Counted from the stretch's first letter, positions 28,909-40,617 are shown. The stretch is 64,000 nucleotides of DNA from Hysterangium stoloniferum (GCA_015178975.1 WHVD01000013.1:434001-498000); one strand, 5' to 3'. Numbers and translations are program-made. Notes: generated by a model from the sequence alone, not told the origin.

Positions 28909-30141
28909 CTAAAATGTAGGCAGGGTATACGACCTCCTCGTTCCATTTTGATTCTGCGCGGGTGGCCGCCGCACCCTAATCTCCCCCCCCAACTCCACAA
29001 TAACGGGATTCGCGGTCCGCTGCCGCTCTTCCTCCTCTTCCCGCTGTGCCTCCGCTTCGTACCACAGTCGCCCATCAGCCAAGCGACCATCCCAGCGCGG
29101 ATAATACGGCTTGGGCTCCCATCGACCGGTACCCGCAAGTTTGCAGGTGTGAGAAGGATCCTTGAGAGGATACCGGTCAAGGGGTCCATCTAACTTTGTT
29201 GTATGTACGGGAGGCGGAGGCGCCCAGTAGTAGCAGTACTGACGAGCATTTGGGTACTCGGGAAGCGAGCGGCCGTCCGGTGGCGTTGACGGAGACAAAG
29301 TCGAAACGGAGGAGGTCGACGGAACGGATGCGAGAGCCTTGGGGGAGGAGGGGGCAGTGCGCGCGCGCACAATGGGGGTCCCGTGTATTTGGTTGTGGCA
29401 GTCATCACATACGCGGGCATCAATGACAGGTGCATGAGGCGCTGCAAAGTGCGAAACAGGGAATCCGCGTGGGGGAAGGAGGAATGGCAGTTTAGTGGTG
29501 TCGAGGAGGGGTGTGGTTCGGGCGGAACAACTATGGCAGTAGATACCGCCACATTTGCGGCAGTGCTAAACAGTGATGGTGACTCAGCTACTAAATCTGT
29601 GGCGTTCCCAGTGATGGACTTACGTGTTTCCGCTCGAAAAGGGTGAATTTGACGCGACAGGCATACCTATCGCAGTGGGAGGCGAGCCTGTCAGCCTGAC
29701 GGATGTCGCGCCTCAGTACGAGTTGAGACAGCAGCGATGAGGGAGCACGTACCTTCCACAGATTGCGCGGTATGAGCACAGCCAAGTGCTCATTCCGTCT
29801 GCAAATGGAGGGTGTTGGGTGAGTCAGGGCATCGCCGTCCACAGATGGTGTAGAGGAGGGCGAGGGAGAGCGATCATCAGACAGTGGAGACAGCGGTGCA
29901 AATGAACCGAATGCCTCTAAAGGACCAGAGTAAGCTCGACGAGGACGCAAGAATGGTGGAGGACAAACCTTGATACAACGGAGCTACTCTTGGCTCCGTT
30001 GTTCCCATGGGGGGCGGCGTGGGCAGGACAGCGACATCGCCCTGTACACTGTGAGTGACAAGAGCGGGCGCGGAGATCACGTTCTGCTGGGCATTCTGGG
30101 TATCGTGCAAGGCAAGCTGTTGGCTGAGGGATGAAGGCATG
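28909..30141 (-). CDS. FYVE zinc-finger protein (predicted PI3P-binding)
   Basis: FYVE fingers bind phosphatidylinositol 3-phosphate on endosomes and vacuoles. The start is set at ATG 30141 (MPSSLSQQLALHDTQN); upstream in-frame Mets exist. A Ser/Pro-rich N-terminus leads through an intron to FGSFAPLSPLSDD, then NLWK joined to ADRLASHCDRYAC, giving the WxxD motif. RVKFTLFERK and HHCRKCGGIYCHSC (the R+HHCR+CG core) follow after an intron, and ARVCDDCHNQIHG gives the last Cys pair. The first Cys pair is spaced CX4C rather than the usual CX2C. The C-terminal exon has PYYPRWDGRLADGRLWYEAE and an EEEEER stretch, ending at 28909. A yeast Pib1-like or vacuolar-sorting role is possible but not shown. 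Confidence 0.8.
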
Positions 30142-32267
30142 CTGGGGATGAGACTGATGGGGAGGCCATGTCGATTTGGCGGAGGTTTTAAAGGAAGGTT
30201 GATTACACAAGCGACGACCACATCCATCAAGGTCCCAAGCGCCGGCAGCATGGAATGCCACACTGCTTGCCGACGCCGCATCCCTGGGATTTGCTTTAAA
30301 ACACACAACGTGTAGCGATCGGGACCACGATCTGTTTGCCAAATACGGATCACTGTCATTCTTTTACCCACGGAGACAAACGGCCCCTTAGCTCAGAGCA
30401 GTACATACGATTTATTATAATATTCCAGCATGCACAACAGTACTTGTCCCGCTGTCCTAGTAGTTTGGTGCTAGTTTATTTTCGCATCGACCCTGATATG
30501 TTCCTGAGCACGCCCGTCCTCGGCTACTCTCTAACAACCGCAACACAGAGGATCATCATCGCAACGAGCACTCCTTTCACCTCTATAAGTAAACCCTCCA
30601 GGGCCCTTAATTTAATCTCTTCCCCACCATTATTATTATACACCGTTTTGCACAGAAGCAGCTTGTCTGGGCGCAAACGCGGCATATGAAAATAGTGGGC
30701 GTATAAAATATACAGCCATGTGCGGACTCAATTGACCGGCGTCAAGATCCAATGGTCAAACGAGGTTTATCGCTACAAGCGACACACCTGCGCTCAAAAG
30801 AAGACCCATGCAGTGGCCTTAGCTTCAGCACGGAGTCCCTGCTAGTATTGAATGGAAGCTTTCCAAGATCTTTGCCCCGTCCGTGTTGCGGCTTCGGGGT
30901 GATGCGCTCAATGATGGCACAGTTTTTAGAGAGTGTGTATTCGCTTCAAGGGCAGTGGAAACTCTCCTTAAGCGACTGCACTCCGCCATCAAATCGGGCT
31001 AAAGTCTATCTTTGGCCCCCCTTTGATCATGAATTGACACTGTCATACCCTCAATGCTGCTTGACAACCACTACAGAGTACTCAGGAAGAAAGGCGGCGA
31101 TAGAGTCCTTTCATAGTAGATATGGTTTATCACTAGATAACGTGGACCATACGAGTTACTTTCAACTTGAGGATTAATATTTATGGCAAGTGTTTCAGGT
31201 ATACATATCACTCACAAGACTGCCTATTAACATCTTGTCTAGACCGCTTCATTATAATTAGTTCCGTTGTCGAAAAAATTGCTTAGCCTCGATCAGGTTA
31301 TTTACAGCCGTTCCTTCCTTGGCCGTTCCCAAAGCGTACCACTCTAATGAGATATTCCACCTCGTTGGTTGGCTATTGAGCATATACAATTGAAATTCAT
31401 TTTCAAGTTAATGTAAACAACATTGCCATTTCCGAGGCCGGTCCTACTCGACCCTGCTCCGATGCCCACGTTTCGATCAGATGCTGCTTAGCGTTGAACA
31501 GAGAAAAAAAACTGGGTTGAATGCCATGCCCAAATAGAAATAGAAAATCGCGGCCTTCGGACTCCAGTGCTGTTGCGCAGCGCTTGCAGGCCCACCAATG
31601 CAACCGACGAGTTAAACAGACAAGCGAGCCACGGTTCTATGCCCTCTAATTAGAAGGATGACGTGCATTTTTTCGCAGCCGACGTCGCTGGCCGTCCTAG
31701 TATCAGTTTACCCTGTAGGTACATCGGTGCCAGCCTCAGATCTGTGCAGCGATCGTCGATACGGGGCTCCAAGACGTGGCGTGTTAAATCCGCATAATCG
31801 CCCAAGGTACAAAACAGGCTACAATGCTGATGCTACGCGGGCAACTCCGGGAACACCGGCCAATCGCAGGATGCCAGTCATGTCGATAGAGTTGTGTACA
31901 CCGGCAAATGACGATACTAGTTGGGGATAAGTGAACAAGGAACCAGACTACAAGGTTGCTCGGCGGAAATACACACGGTTTTCGGAGAGCAAGTCCATAC
32001 TACCTTCCCGAGCAATGCTGGAATACAGGTAGGCGAAGCTCGTGCATGTATTTCTTATTTCTTGACGTCCATGGGAGAGACTCCGGCAGGTGAAGGCACC
32101 GGAGTACTGGAGAAAATGTGGAGAAAATTTGGAGAAAATATGAAGCATCGAGTCGCAGGACTTCTCCATCACAAGAAGTGAATAGTGTCAGATTATATCA
32201 GCAGTCACGTGTGCGCCTCGAAAAAAAAAAAACACAAAAAAGTTCGGGATATCCACGACGCGTCACG
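30142..32267. other. intergenic between divergent FYVE and mL38 genes
   Basis: This region separates two divergently transcribed genes and should carry both promoters. It is long for this genome and contains one 141-codon plus-strand frame (listed separately) but no recognised domain. Confidence 0.5.
30752..31177 (+). other. 141-codon open frame, unassigned
   Basis: An ATG-initiated frame ending in TAA translates to MVKRGLSLQATHLRSKEDPC... and then a less biased second half, KVYLWPPFDHELTLSY and KAAIESFHSRYGLSLDN. The second half has an ordinary amino-acid composition, so it might be a relic exon or a small gene. I recognise no family, and there is no signal peptide or membrane segment. Confidence 0.2.
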
Positions 32268-33984
32268 ATGTACGCTTTATCACGCTCCTCTATCACTTTA
32301 TCACATCCAATAGCCCCGCCATGTACCCGCCTGTTCAGCAGGACGCCCTCCCTCCAAGCCCGCAACTCTAAAAAGATCACAGGGCCGCTATGGAAAAAGC
32401 CGCTGGCATCAGGACGTGTGAAGGCGTATGATGAGGCATTGAAGTATATTAGAGGAGATGCGGCCAATGTGAGAAAAGACATCGAGGTTGTGAAAACCCA
32501 GTGGAAGGCCGTGAAGCAGCTGAAAGAGGGGGACGACTGGGGGGCCAAGGAGCTCGAGTTGCGGAAGAAGCTGGAGATTTTAGAAATTCAAAGTAAGATC
32601 AATCTGCCGGAGGTGAGGTTTCGCTTTATGATGGGAAGATGTGAGTCTTTCATTGTTGCCTGTTTTCCCCCCCTTTTTTTTGCTATTTTATTGGCGTGTT
32701 TTTGTGGTGTTTTTTTTTTGGATGAGCTAGAGCTCATTGACCCGTTTTTTCATTTTTCGATTATGCTGTATATTTAACATGTGCTAAATCTACCTATCTC
32801 ATGTCGCAGACCCATTCTTTATTCCCGTGTATCGCCATTTGACTGAGCAGAGATGGCGGAAGGACGGGATGCTCGACTTGCTCGTATGTCTTTTATGCCC
32901 TCGTTTTCGTTTTATTCACCGTCCATAGATGGAACGTCTTTATCAAATGCATGCCGTCCCTGATCTTCTCCCGACCTTCCATCCGTCTCTCGATTTACAC
33001 ATCCAATTCCCCCGTACGGATGGTCACAGAACCTTGCGTGATCGGAGAGCAGCGAATGCCTTTTATCACACTGTCGAACCGGGAAAGTTTATAGCGCCGG
33101 AGTTGGTGCGTTTTTTCAAATACGATTTATTCCAAAGAATGGTGTCATTGAATAATTAATCTCCCTTTGTTATGTTTTTTTTTCCGCTCGTTTAGACGAT
33201 AAATCCACCACGAGTGGCTGCAACCGTATTCCATACTGATACAAGGCTATATACAATGCTGTTATTAGATCCGGGTACGTCTATAGTTTACGCTGCACTT
33301 TATGTCTATTTCGACATTTTATTCATGCGGCACTGTGGGTGCCCGCAGATGTTCCCAATGAGGAAACACGATCGTACCAGACATACCTTCACTGGTTACT
33401 GTAAGTCCCGTTATCCCGATTCACCTCCTCCCCGTCATTTCTCCATCCCTCCCCGCACAGACCCAATATTCCCCTTCAAGCCTCCTATCGCAATATCAAG
33501 ATCGGCCCCTCGACTGGCCGCTCCTCTCACACGCCTTACATCCCCCCTCACCCACAACGAGGCACCCCTTATCACCGCTACGTCCTCTTGCTACTCCCAC
33601 ATTTGAATCCAACGCAGAAATTGACCATTCCGGTGTTCACGGACCAACAGCGGCTCGGATTTGACTTACGCGAGTTTTCCGCGACGTGGGGACTAGTACT
33701 CGGCCCCGGCGGGGGCGCACATATGTGGCGGGAGGTGTGGCATGAAAAGGTTTCCGAGATTTACAGTGATATATTGCGTGAGTGCTAGGCTATCAGTGCT
33801 CGTGCAGCCGATGCATTTCGGCTATTTATTTATAGATTTTGACATTTGTTTTTTCCCACTCGTCATCCCTGTTGTGCTGATTGTTACTTTTTTTTTTTTT
33901 ATAGGAATCCCGGAGCCCGTATATACTAGAGCACGAAAGCCAGATCCATATGCTGAGGGAAGAGAGAAGAAGTACTTTCTCTAA
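32268..33984 (+). CDS. MRPL35: mitochondrial large-subunit ribosomal protein mL38 (MRPL35, PEBP-like)
   Basis: mL38 is a PEBP-fold protein of the mitochondrial large ribosomal subunit. Seven exons join cleanly in frame: 32268-32640, 32810-32883, 32929-33105, 33196-33274, 33349-33400, 33461-33777 and 33905-33984, giving 383 aa. The N-terminus (MYALSRSSITLSHPIAPP and RLFSRTPSLQARN) is a mitochondrial targeting sequence. The PEBP signature appears as MLLLDPDVPNEETRSYQTYL, then HWLLPNIPL, HTPYIPPHPQRGTPYHRYVL and FDLREFSATWGL, with the GGGAHMWREVW motif near the end and YTRARKPDPYAEGREKKYFL as C-terminus. A poly-A run and pyrimidine-rich stretches precede it. All junctions are GT-AG. This is the best-resolved gene model in the window. 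Confidence 0.95.
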
Positions 33985-36918
33985 GATATACATACCTTGC
34001 TCGCGCTTTGGCGTCCACCATATTAAATGTTCCCCTTTTGGATGATGTTCTTCCACGATTTTAATGCCGCAAAATAGTGATCCGGCTTCCATGTGATTGT
34101 CCATCAAGCTGGTTTCTCCCTGCCCTGGACCTGGCTTCAAATGCTAGGGAATATTCACCGTACTTTCTTGATATTCATAGGCCGGCGAATTAATTTTCTG
34201 CCTAAGACCCGTAAAGCCTCGTTTTCCTTGTAGGATCCATCATGGAGAATACTATTATCCTTTGCTGCGCACCATGAATCTGAATCTACTCCTTTTCCCG
34301 GTTTGGCCCGCAATCATATCCAACTACTTAGGTTTGACTTTGATATGTTTGGCTACTTGCTGAACGACCCTGGAATGCTGTGCAGTGTTGCGAGTGTCGC
34401 GGTTACCTTTGTCATGGCTCGCTTACTTCCGGCTGCCCGCATGCTCACACACCGAAGCCTTCCGAGTCGGATTCAAGCAAGCGGTGGTCTAGTCGTAGAG
34501 TAACCACAGCAGATGCCTGTTGTATGATTTGTCCATGAATACCGGTGGTTGAGTGATGAGCTCTGGTCGGAGAAGCACCCACGAGGGCATGACGCAAAAC
34601 GCCGCTAAACCTAAACTTAGATCCGGTACGTTAGGGGTTGCCACACAACATCTGGAGTAGTGCCCCCGTTTAACAGGTAGGTTCATGCATCTCATATATC
34701 ATTTATTGAGGCAGAGGTGCTTTAATATGTCGCAGTGGAAGCGCGATTTTAGATTCCCAGAGACAATCTGAAGGCACACCCCCACACACACAGGAGTCAC
34801 TAGTCAGGACAAGGACCATGAGTATTATCGAGAATTCACACGGAACGTCGAGGCACTTCAAGATTAGTTATTATTGACGAGCGTGGCTGATGTACGCGAG
34901 ATATGATATCAAAGTGTGAGCCTGCTACCGGCGGTCTTAATTAGCACAGGGAGCGCGGAATCCACCAGAGCATTAAAGCTCAGTAAGCTCAGTGCCTAAA
35001 CTAAAATCGGATGTTGAAGCCTGTGATTGAGCTACTACGAACTATCGCTTGCATCGCAGTCTGCAATTATAGCGGTAACTCGGCCATCACCGAGAGATGG
35101 TAGCTAGCGATATCCGGCTATTCTCACTTATCTTATCGCGATCTTATCTAACGACGAAGCTCGGCAAGGCCTATATTGGCCTGACAAGTCACGATCTCGC
35201 ATTGGCACCGCAGCTGGACGACACCGCCCGGTCTGGTTATAGCTGGTTATAGGTTTCCCGCGGTTTCTGCTCTGGGATGATCAGCGCATGAAGAAGTCAA
35301 GGCGGAGCAGCCGTCAGATATTCGAAGAGTCCTCTTCAGATGGATTACGCCCCCGGACGATTCGTACGCCGGCGTCGAGTCACAACAATTACTCCCCTTG
35401 CTTCCACAAGATCCGCCTAAGATGATGGTGGGATGTTATACACGATGTAGGCTATGCTTGGATGTGATGACAAATGGCCTCCAAGACACCGCCGGAATGC
35501 CCTCGGCGCTGTGCACTTTTCATTAAGGAGCCCGAAAGGGGGATGTCCAGCGGCAGCCTGCGGAGGCAATATCAAATCTTATCATTGCGATCGCCGACGA
35601 TAATGAAGTATCAAGAAGCCATCGCAGCAGCAGCGGCCATGGCACAACTGGGCACGGTTTGGTAATCCGCCGCCGGTGCCCATGCGATGGCGACATGAGC
35701 TCGAGCCTCTCTTGCTTGATAAGGGCACGTATACCCAGCACTGGGGCCGTGATGTCCGCCACTTATCCTCCCATCTTGGTACCAGAGCGATGGGTCGTTT
35801 TCGGATGGTAGCTGTCAAACGCAACTGGGATTGTGGATCCGACAAGAGCAGGGGGCGCTTTATAAATGGCACTTCTAGAAATCCATATGGAGTACCAGAC
35901 TCCATATAGCTATGGCAGTTGTGTGTCCAAATCGAAGGTTATTATATTTATACTGCCAGGGGCATTTAACTTCGGGTTTGCCAAAATCTTAACTGGGAAG
36001 CTTCCAATAAATCAACGCTCCCATCGCAAGAAATTGATCAGTGTCTTCAGATTTATACTGCCTAACAACTCAGTAATGACTCGAAATAATTTTTTTTGGA
36101 CTGCACATGGTGATGTCCTATTATAGATTGCCACTGCTCTGCGTTTTTATAATCCCCATAGTAAGTACTATAAGCACTCTTGAATTATAATTTAGCACAT
36201 CCCATAGAGTACGCCCAAGAAATACTTCCCAGGAGACAGAACGTCGAATAGCCATAGAAAATTTGTTATGCTTTCAACTCATTATAATTTTCGCGATTTT
36301 TGAACTCTTAATGTCCATTCTACTCTCGATGAACGTAATTTGTCAGCAGATACCTGAAACATTGAATAGCCAGCCACGCAAGGCGTGCTTGGTGAGAAAG
36401 ATCCAATAATCATTCAAAGCTTCCTGAAAATCCTGTACCAAGTAAAAGACAATGTCGGTTGTTAGAGAAATTTGTTAGTGGGGAGTTCCGCGGAGGGAAC
36501 CATGGATCTACGAGCTATAAACAGGGCGTGTCGTTGGCTTACGAGTACGCTTACATAGCGAGTGTTGAAAGAGTAAAAGTTGATTGAAAAAACCGAAAAA
36601 TATAGCAGATGCACAACAATAAACCCAATTTGGGCGAATGGCTCATTACTTTGTATCCATGAATTAGCATTCTGATGAAAATTTCATGCGTCCCGACAAT
36701 ACCACTGCGGGGCTTCAACCTTGTCGGGGCTCAAATCAGTACCAACGCCACAAATCGAGCTGTAAATGATCAGTACTTCTGTCGTTACTGACGTTGAAAG
36801 AGTACATATATGACGTGGCAGAATTCTGACGAACTGGTAAGACGTGATGGCGCCTACGAACGCGAGCTCAAGCATATTTCATATCATGTAGTTGTTCTTT
36901 TCCAAGAGATTTTGACAC
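33985..36918. other. gene-empty stretch
   Basis: Only short frames without recognisable content are seen on either strand. A CA-rich patch (cacacccccacacacaca) lies near 34776-34793. This may be decayed repeat DNA; it ends at the aldehyde dehydrogenase relic. Confidence 0.45.
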
Positions 36919-37228
36919 GGAAAAGTCATAGAAACGAGCGAGTCCAAGCTTGGATATACACGCCATGAACCCTTTGGCGTCGTTGGACAAATCATCCCAT
37001 GGAACTTTCCCCGTACGTGTTCCCCATGCACGCTATCAACCCCCAGCTTCCCTTTGGCGGATTCAAGCAGTCGGGTATTGGACGCGAGCTCGGCGACTAT
37101 GCATTGACAAAGTATGTGTTCTGTTCTTCCCCACGTTACTATTATTATTATGACAGTCGCTGATGCCGCGCGCGCTTAGCTACACATCTGTCAAGTGTGT
37201 GCATGTCGACTTGACTGGTAAGGTGTGA
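36919..37228 (+). pseudogene. aldehyde dehydrogenase relic with the catalytic core deleted
   Basis: The first part reads [20 protein letters not shown] and [11 protein letters not shown], a segment around residue 150-170 of NAD-dependent aldehyde dehydrogenases. Within about 20 bases it changes frame to [20 protein letters not shown] and, after an intron ending at gcttag near 37180, YTSVKCVHVDLTGKV and TGA at 37226-37228, the very C-terminus of the same family. The cofactor-binding region, the catalytic Glu and Cys and roughly 290-300 residues in between are missing, as is everything N-terminal. Exon text is otherwise well preserved, so the deletion or gene-fragment capture looks recent. It cannot encode an active enzyme. 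Confidence 0.85.
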
Positions 37229-37590
37229 AAATGTAACAGCAGCATGGACTCCGATTCACGTGTATAATAACGAGCGTGCTATGGTATACGCTGTATGATA
37301 CTTTTGGAATGTGAATTTCTTTAAAAGCTATCTCAACCGACATGATTATTGGATATTAGACAGGCAGATATTATCAAATTGATTCTATGTATAATGAGGC
37401 AGGAAGAGAATTATATGCAGGAATCTAGGGTCACCAAAAGTTGTACAGGAAGTTAATGATACAAAACGAGAACTTGGAAGGATGGCGGAAATGGGAGAGA
37501 GTATGATGATGATACTTGAAAAAATGACTCAGATGATGTCATCCACAACAAAGGGTCCAGAAAACGCAGAGAAGGAAGGGTTCGCCCGCT
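37229..37590. other. intergenic
   Basis: Separates the aldehyde dehydrogenase relic from the stop codon of the CDCA7-like gene. No coding frame or repeat noticed. Confidence 0.5.
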
Positions 37591-39602
37591 TCACTTCGTC
37601 GCAGCACTAAACGAAATAGTATCCACAGGCAACGGCGGTAGCTCCATACCCCAATCTTTATCAGCACCAAACATCCTAAACACATCCGCGTCCCCGTTCC
37701 CCATCCTACCGATATCATCCCCACGGACGGGAGACGTCAAGTAGCCATCCGGCGTATGCAACGTCGAATACGACGTCGACGCGGATGGCGTGCTATCCAC
37801 ACCCGCGCCAGCGCCAGCACTCGTACCACTATCAAAGCCGAACGGCCCAATCCCAGCGGCGAAACGATACGGATCATCCTGCTCGAGCTCATCCGGCGCG
37901 GTATATAGCGGGCGCTCGTGAGGAAGAATAGGGTCCGAGTCTCCATTGCGCTCGCGTTCTAGGGCACGGGCGTTGAGGCCGTAAGGGATGAATGACGAGG
38001 AGGCGTGAGTGTGGGTGTGGGTGTGCGGATGGGGAGGGGAATATGTACTCCTCGCGAAGGTAGGAAGTGCGTAATTTTGTTCGGTGGACACCAGAACGGG
38101 TGGTGGTGGTGGTGGCGACGGTCTGGGAGCGGGACTGGGTGATCTTGTATGGTGTGAGATATCCTCATCGTCGACTTCTTTGTTGACGACGGGCACGGCA
38201 GCCTGGAGGATAGACGCGGCAGTGGGGTTATAGTTATGGGCACTTGGAGCCATGTGGGTCCCTCTCAGAGATCGCGACGGGATTTTAATGGTTATCGTCT
38301 TCCCAGCACTCTTGGCCATGGCCTTACTCTCATGGTACTCCGAGTCATTTGGGTCGTCATCATAAGCCGCCTCAGATTCCGAGGCATAAATGACAATTGG
38401 CTTCGCCTTCGGTTTTCTTTTGGTGACTCCGGCGGGCTGCTTGAGCCTGTGCTTCTTGGTAGGCGGCTTGCCAGTTTTAACGAAATTACGACCGACGACA
38501 AGGCGCAGCTTTCGATTGCTGATCTCTTTCTGGGTGAGACCAGGTAGGTCGGACGATGGGCCGTTAATAGGGGTATTTTCGAGGACGGGTGCAGTAATAG
38601 GCGGCCCAGAAGCTATTTCATCTCCCGGAGGAGCGGCCTCGGTGTCAGTTCCATCGACCGGAGGGACAACGACTGGATCGGCCGGAACCTCATCCCCATC
38701 CTCAAGTGCCTGTAGCATTGGGTTGAAACGAGCCTCTCGATAGGGCGATGGCCGATCGCGCGGTGGCGGATTCTTCCCAATCACATAGCGAAAACCCCGT
38801 CGACGTTGTTCAGCCATCCACTCTTCTGTTCCAAAAATGAGACCCTCACGCGCGAGCCACTGACGCATGCTCTCTGGTTGGGTCTTATGTGCGCCACGGC
38901 CCTTTGCTTTCTTCAGCTGGCCCTCTGCGATCCGCCGCCCATGCACGCTGAACTTCGAAGAAATCCCGGTATCAATGATATACCCGTATCCGCCTTTTCG
39001 CAGACAGTTAGAGCAGTTGCAGATTCCACGACAGCGGGGACAGTGCCAGGAAGGATCGAGAAGATCGAAAACCTCGCCGTATCTATTGTTGTTACGCTTA
39101 GTATCACAAAACATTACAGATACAAGCTGTGTACTTGCCGTAATTCAAGGCAGCTTCTACAAATAACAGTCCGACATGCTACTCCATTGTGCACCTTCCT
39201 GCAGCGCAACTTGGGATAAGTGCACTTCGAGTTTCTACACTGATGACAAAGAGTCTTCTCGAATCCCATAAGCAGGTCCGCCACGGGGTCGGGGGAATTC
39301 CTGGACGCATCGATCTCCATTGTGGAATCGGTAGCACGAGTTTCCCTGCTTTTGATATCATTGACGCGATCGTCGCGCATCTCTAGGTGGCGTCGATGTG
39401 GCAAAGGTGAAGACGGCGGAGTACTGAGGGGAGAGCATGAACCAAGTATATCACTGTGATCAAGGCGTGCACGCTTCGCACTACTAGCCTCGTGCCCAGA
39501 TGTGTCGCGGGGAGACACTGGTTCGTATTGCGTCATATCCAAGACGCCACGCGTAGGTAACTCGATGTAGGCCTTTGATCGTCTTCCGGGGGTAGTAGGC
39601 AT
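37591..39602 (-). CDS. CDCA7-like zf-4CXXC_R1 zinc-finger protein
   Basis: The zf-4CXXC_R1 domain defines the CDCA7 family, nuclear proteins that in animals and plants recruit the HELLS/LSH/DDM1 remodeller to chromatin. Two exons, 39139-39602 and 37591-39082, give 651 aa. The Cys-rich domain spans the junction: [40 protein letters not shown], then [20 protein letters not shown], matching the family CHQCR, YGE and WxCPxCRGICNC motifs. The intron between them (39083-39138) starts with GC, as GCAAGT, and only that junction keeps LELR-YGEVFD in frame. The long C-terminal half is rich in Pro, Ser and Ala, with basic patches ([20 protein letters not shown]) suited to DNA or nuclear targeting. Fungal members are little studied; a role in DNA methylation or heterochromatin is inference. 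Confidence 0.88.
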
Positions 39603-39712
39603 TGCCCGGTTTACAAGTTTCTTCTCGGCTGGAACACGAGTTCTGGTTAAATATTTTTTTTCGATCTATCAGCCAGACTATCTCAGCAAAGTCTTTAAAA
39701 AGGTGGGAAAAA

Positions 39713-39978
39713 CCAGACACACCGCCACTTTACTTGCAAATGGCTTATAGGCCCCATCCTTCTCCTCAACTTCTCTGATCTTTCTCTTCTTTGTATTTGT
39801 CATTTTTTGGTCCTTACTACTATTGTGCTCCTTGTGCTCCGTACGTAGCCAAGGCTGCAAGGCTTTTGGCGAAATAGGATCTACAAAACAACATTGAGTG
39901 TTTTGGACCGGCTCCTGTTGCTGCACCATCGTCTCTGGGTTATATGGGTAAAAGTGTCGTACCACAGGGTAAGGACCA
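39713..39978 (-). repeat. left arm of a large inverted repeat
   Basis: Reverse complement of 40351-40617 with about nine-tenths identity by eye. Read on the minus strand it encodes MVQQQEPVQNTQCCFVDP and KDGAYKPFASKVAVCL, nearly the same protein text as the right arm read on the plus strand. The start sits about 110 bp beyond the CDCA7-like start codon, so it lies in that gene's promoter side. Confidence 0.88.
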
Positions 39979-40130
39979 AGCTGTTTAGCTAGTAACATAG
40001 CAAAGAAGGTGATTTTAAGATGGATTGATTACCCGTGAAACCGAAGGTGGCGGCGGCTTTTCGAAGCCCGCGAGCGCTTAACGTAATAGAACGTCACAAC
40101 ATAGCAATAGCAATCGTCACAAACAGCAAT

Positions 40131-40220
40131 CGTCACAAGCAATAGAGCAAACGTCACGGACAATAAACGTCACAAGCAATAGAGCAAACGTCACGGACAA
40201 TAAACGTCACAAACAATAAG
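40131..40220. repeat. 37-bp tandem repeats in the loop of the inverted repeat
   Basis: A 37-base unit starting cgtcacaagcaatagagcaa and ending cacggacaataaa occurs perfectly at 40131-40167 and 40168-40204, followed by a partial third copy. The wider loop (about 40090-40290) contains many copies of the core cgtcac followed by an A-rich spacer, resembling the subterminal repeats seen in some DNA transposons. Confidence 0.85.
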
Positions 40221-40350
40221 CAAGTAACGCAAACGTCACAAGCACACAAGCAACGGCAACGAGAGCAAATGTCACAAACAAGTACAAACAAGCTTCCTGC
40301 CATCAAGGAGGCATAACATCCACAGCGACGGCTGTGCATACTAAACGAAT

Positions 40351-40617
40351 TGGTCCTTACCCTGTGGTATGACACTTTTACCCATATAACCCAGAGACGA
40401 TGGTGCAGCAACAGGAGCCGGTCCAAAACACTCAATGTCATTTCATAGATCCTATTTTGCCAAAAGCCTTGCAGCCTTGGCTACGTACGGAGCACAAGGA
40501 GCACAGTAGTAGTAAGGACCAAAAAACGACAAATACAAAGAAGAGAAAGGTCAGAGAAGTTGAGGAGAAGGATGGGGCCTATAAGCCATTTGCAAGTAAA
40601 GTGGTGGTGTGTCTAGC
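40351..40617 (+). repeat. right arm of a large inverted repeat
   Basis: Pairs with 39713-39978 across a loop of about 372 bp. The plus strand reads MVQQQEPVQNTQCHFIDP, KALQPWLRTEHKEH and REVEEKDGAYKPFASKVVVC. The arm pair with internal repeats suggests a foldback-type or non-autonomous element, or two opposed copies of a larger element. Confidence 0.88.

Noticed and set aside
40131..40220. Direct repeats as a possible CRISPR-like array
   Set aside because: The copies are contiguous, without unique spacers, and the genome is eukaryotic.
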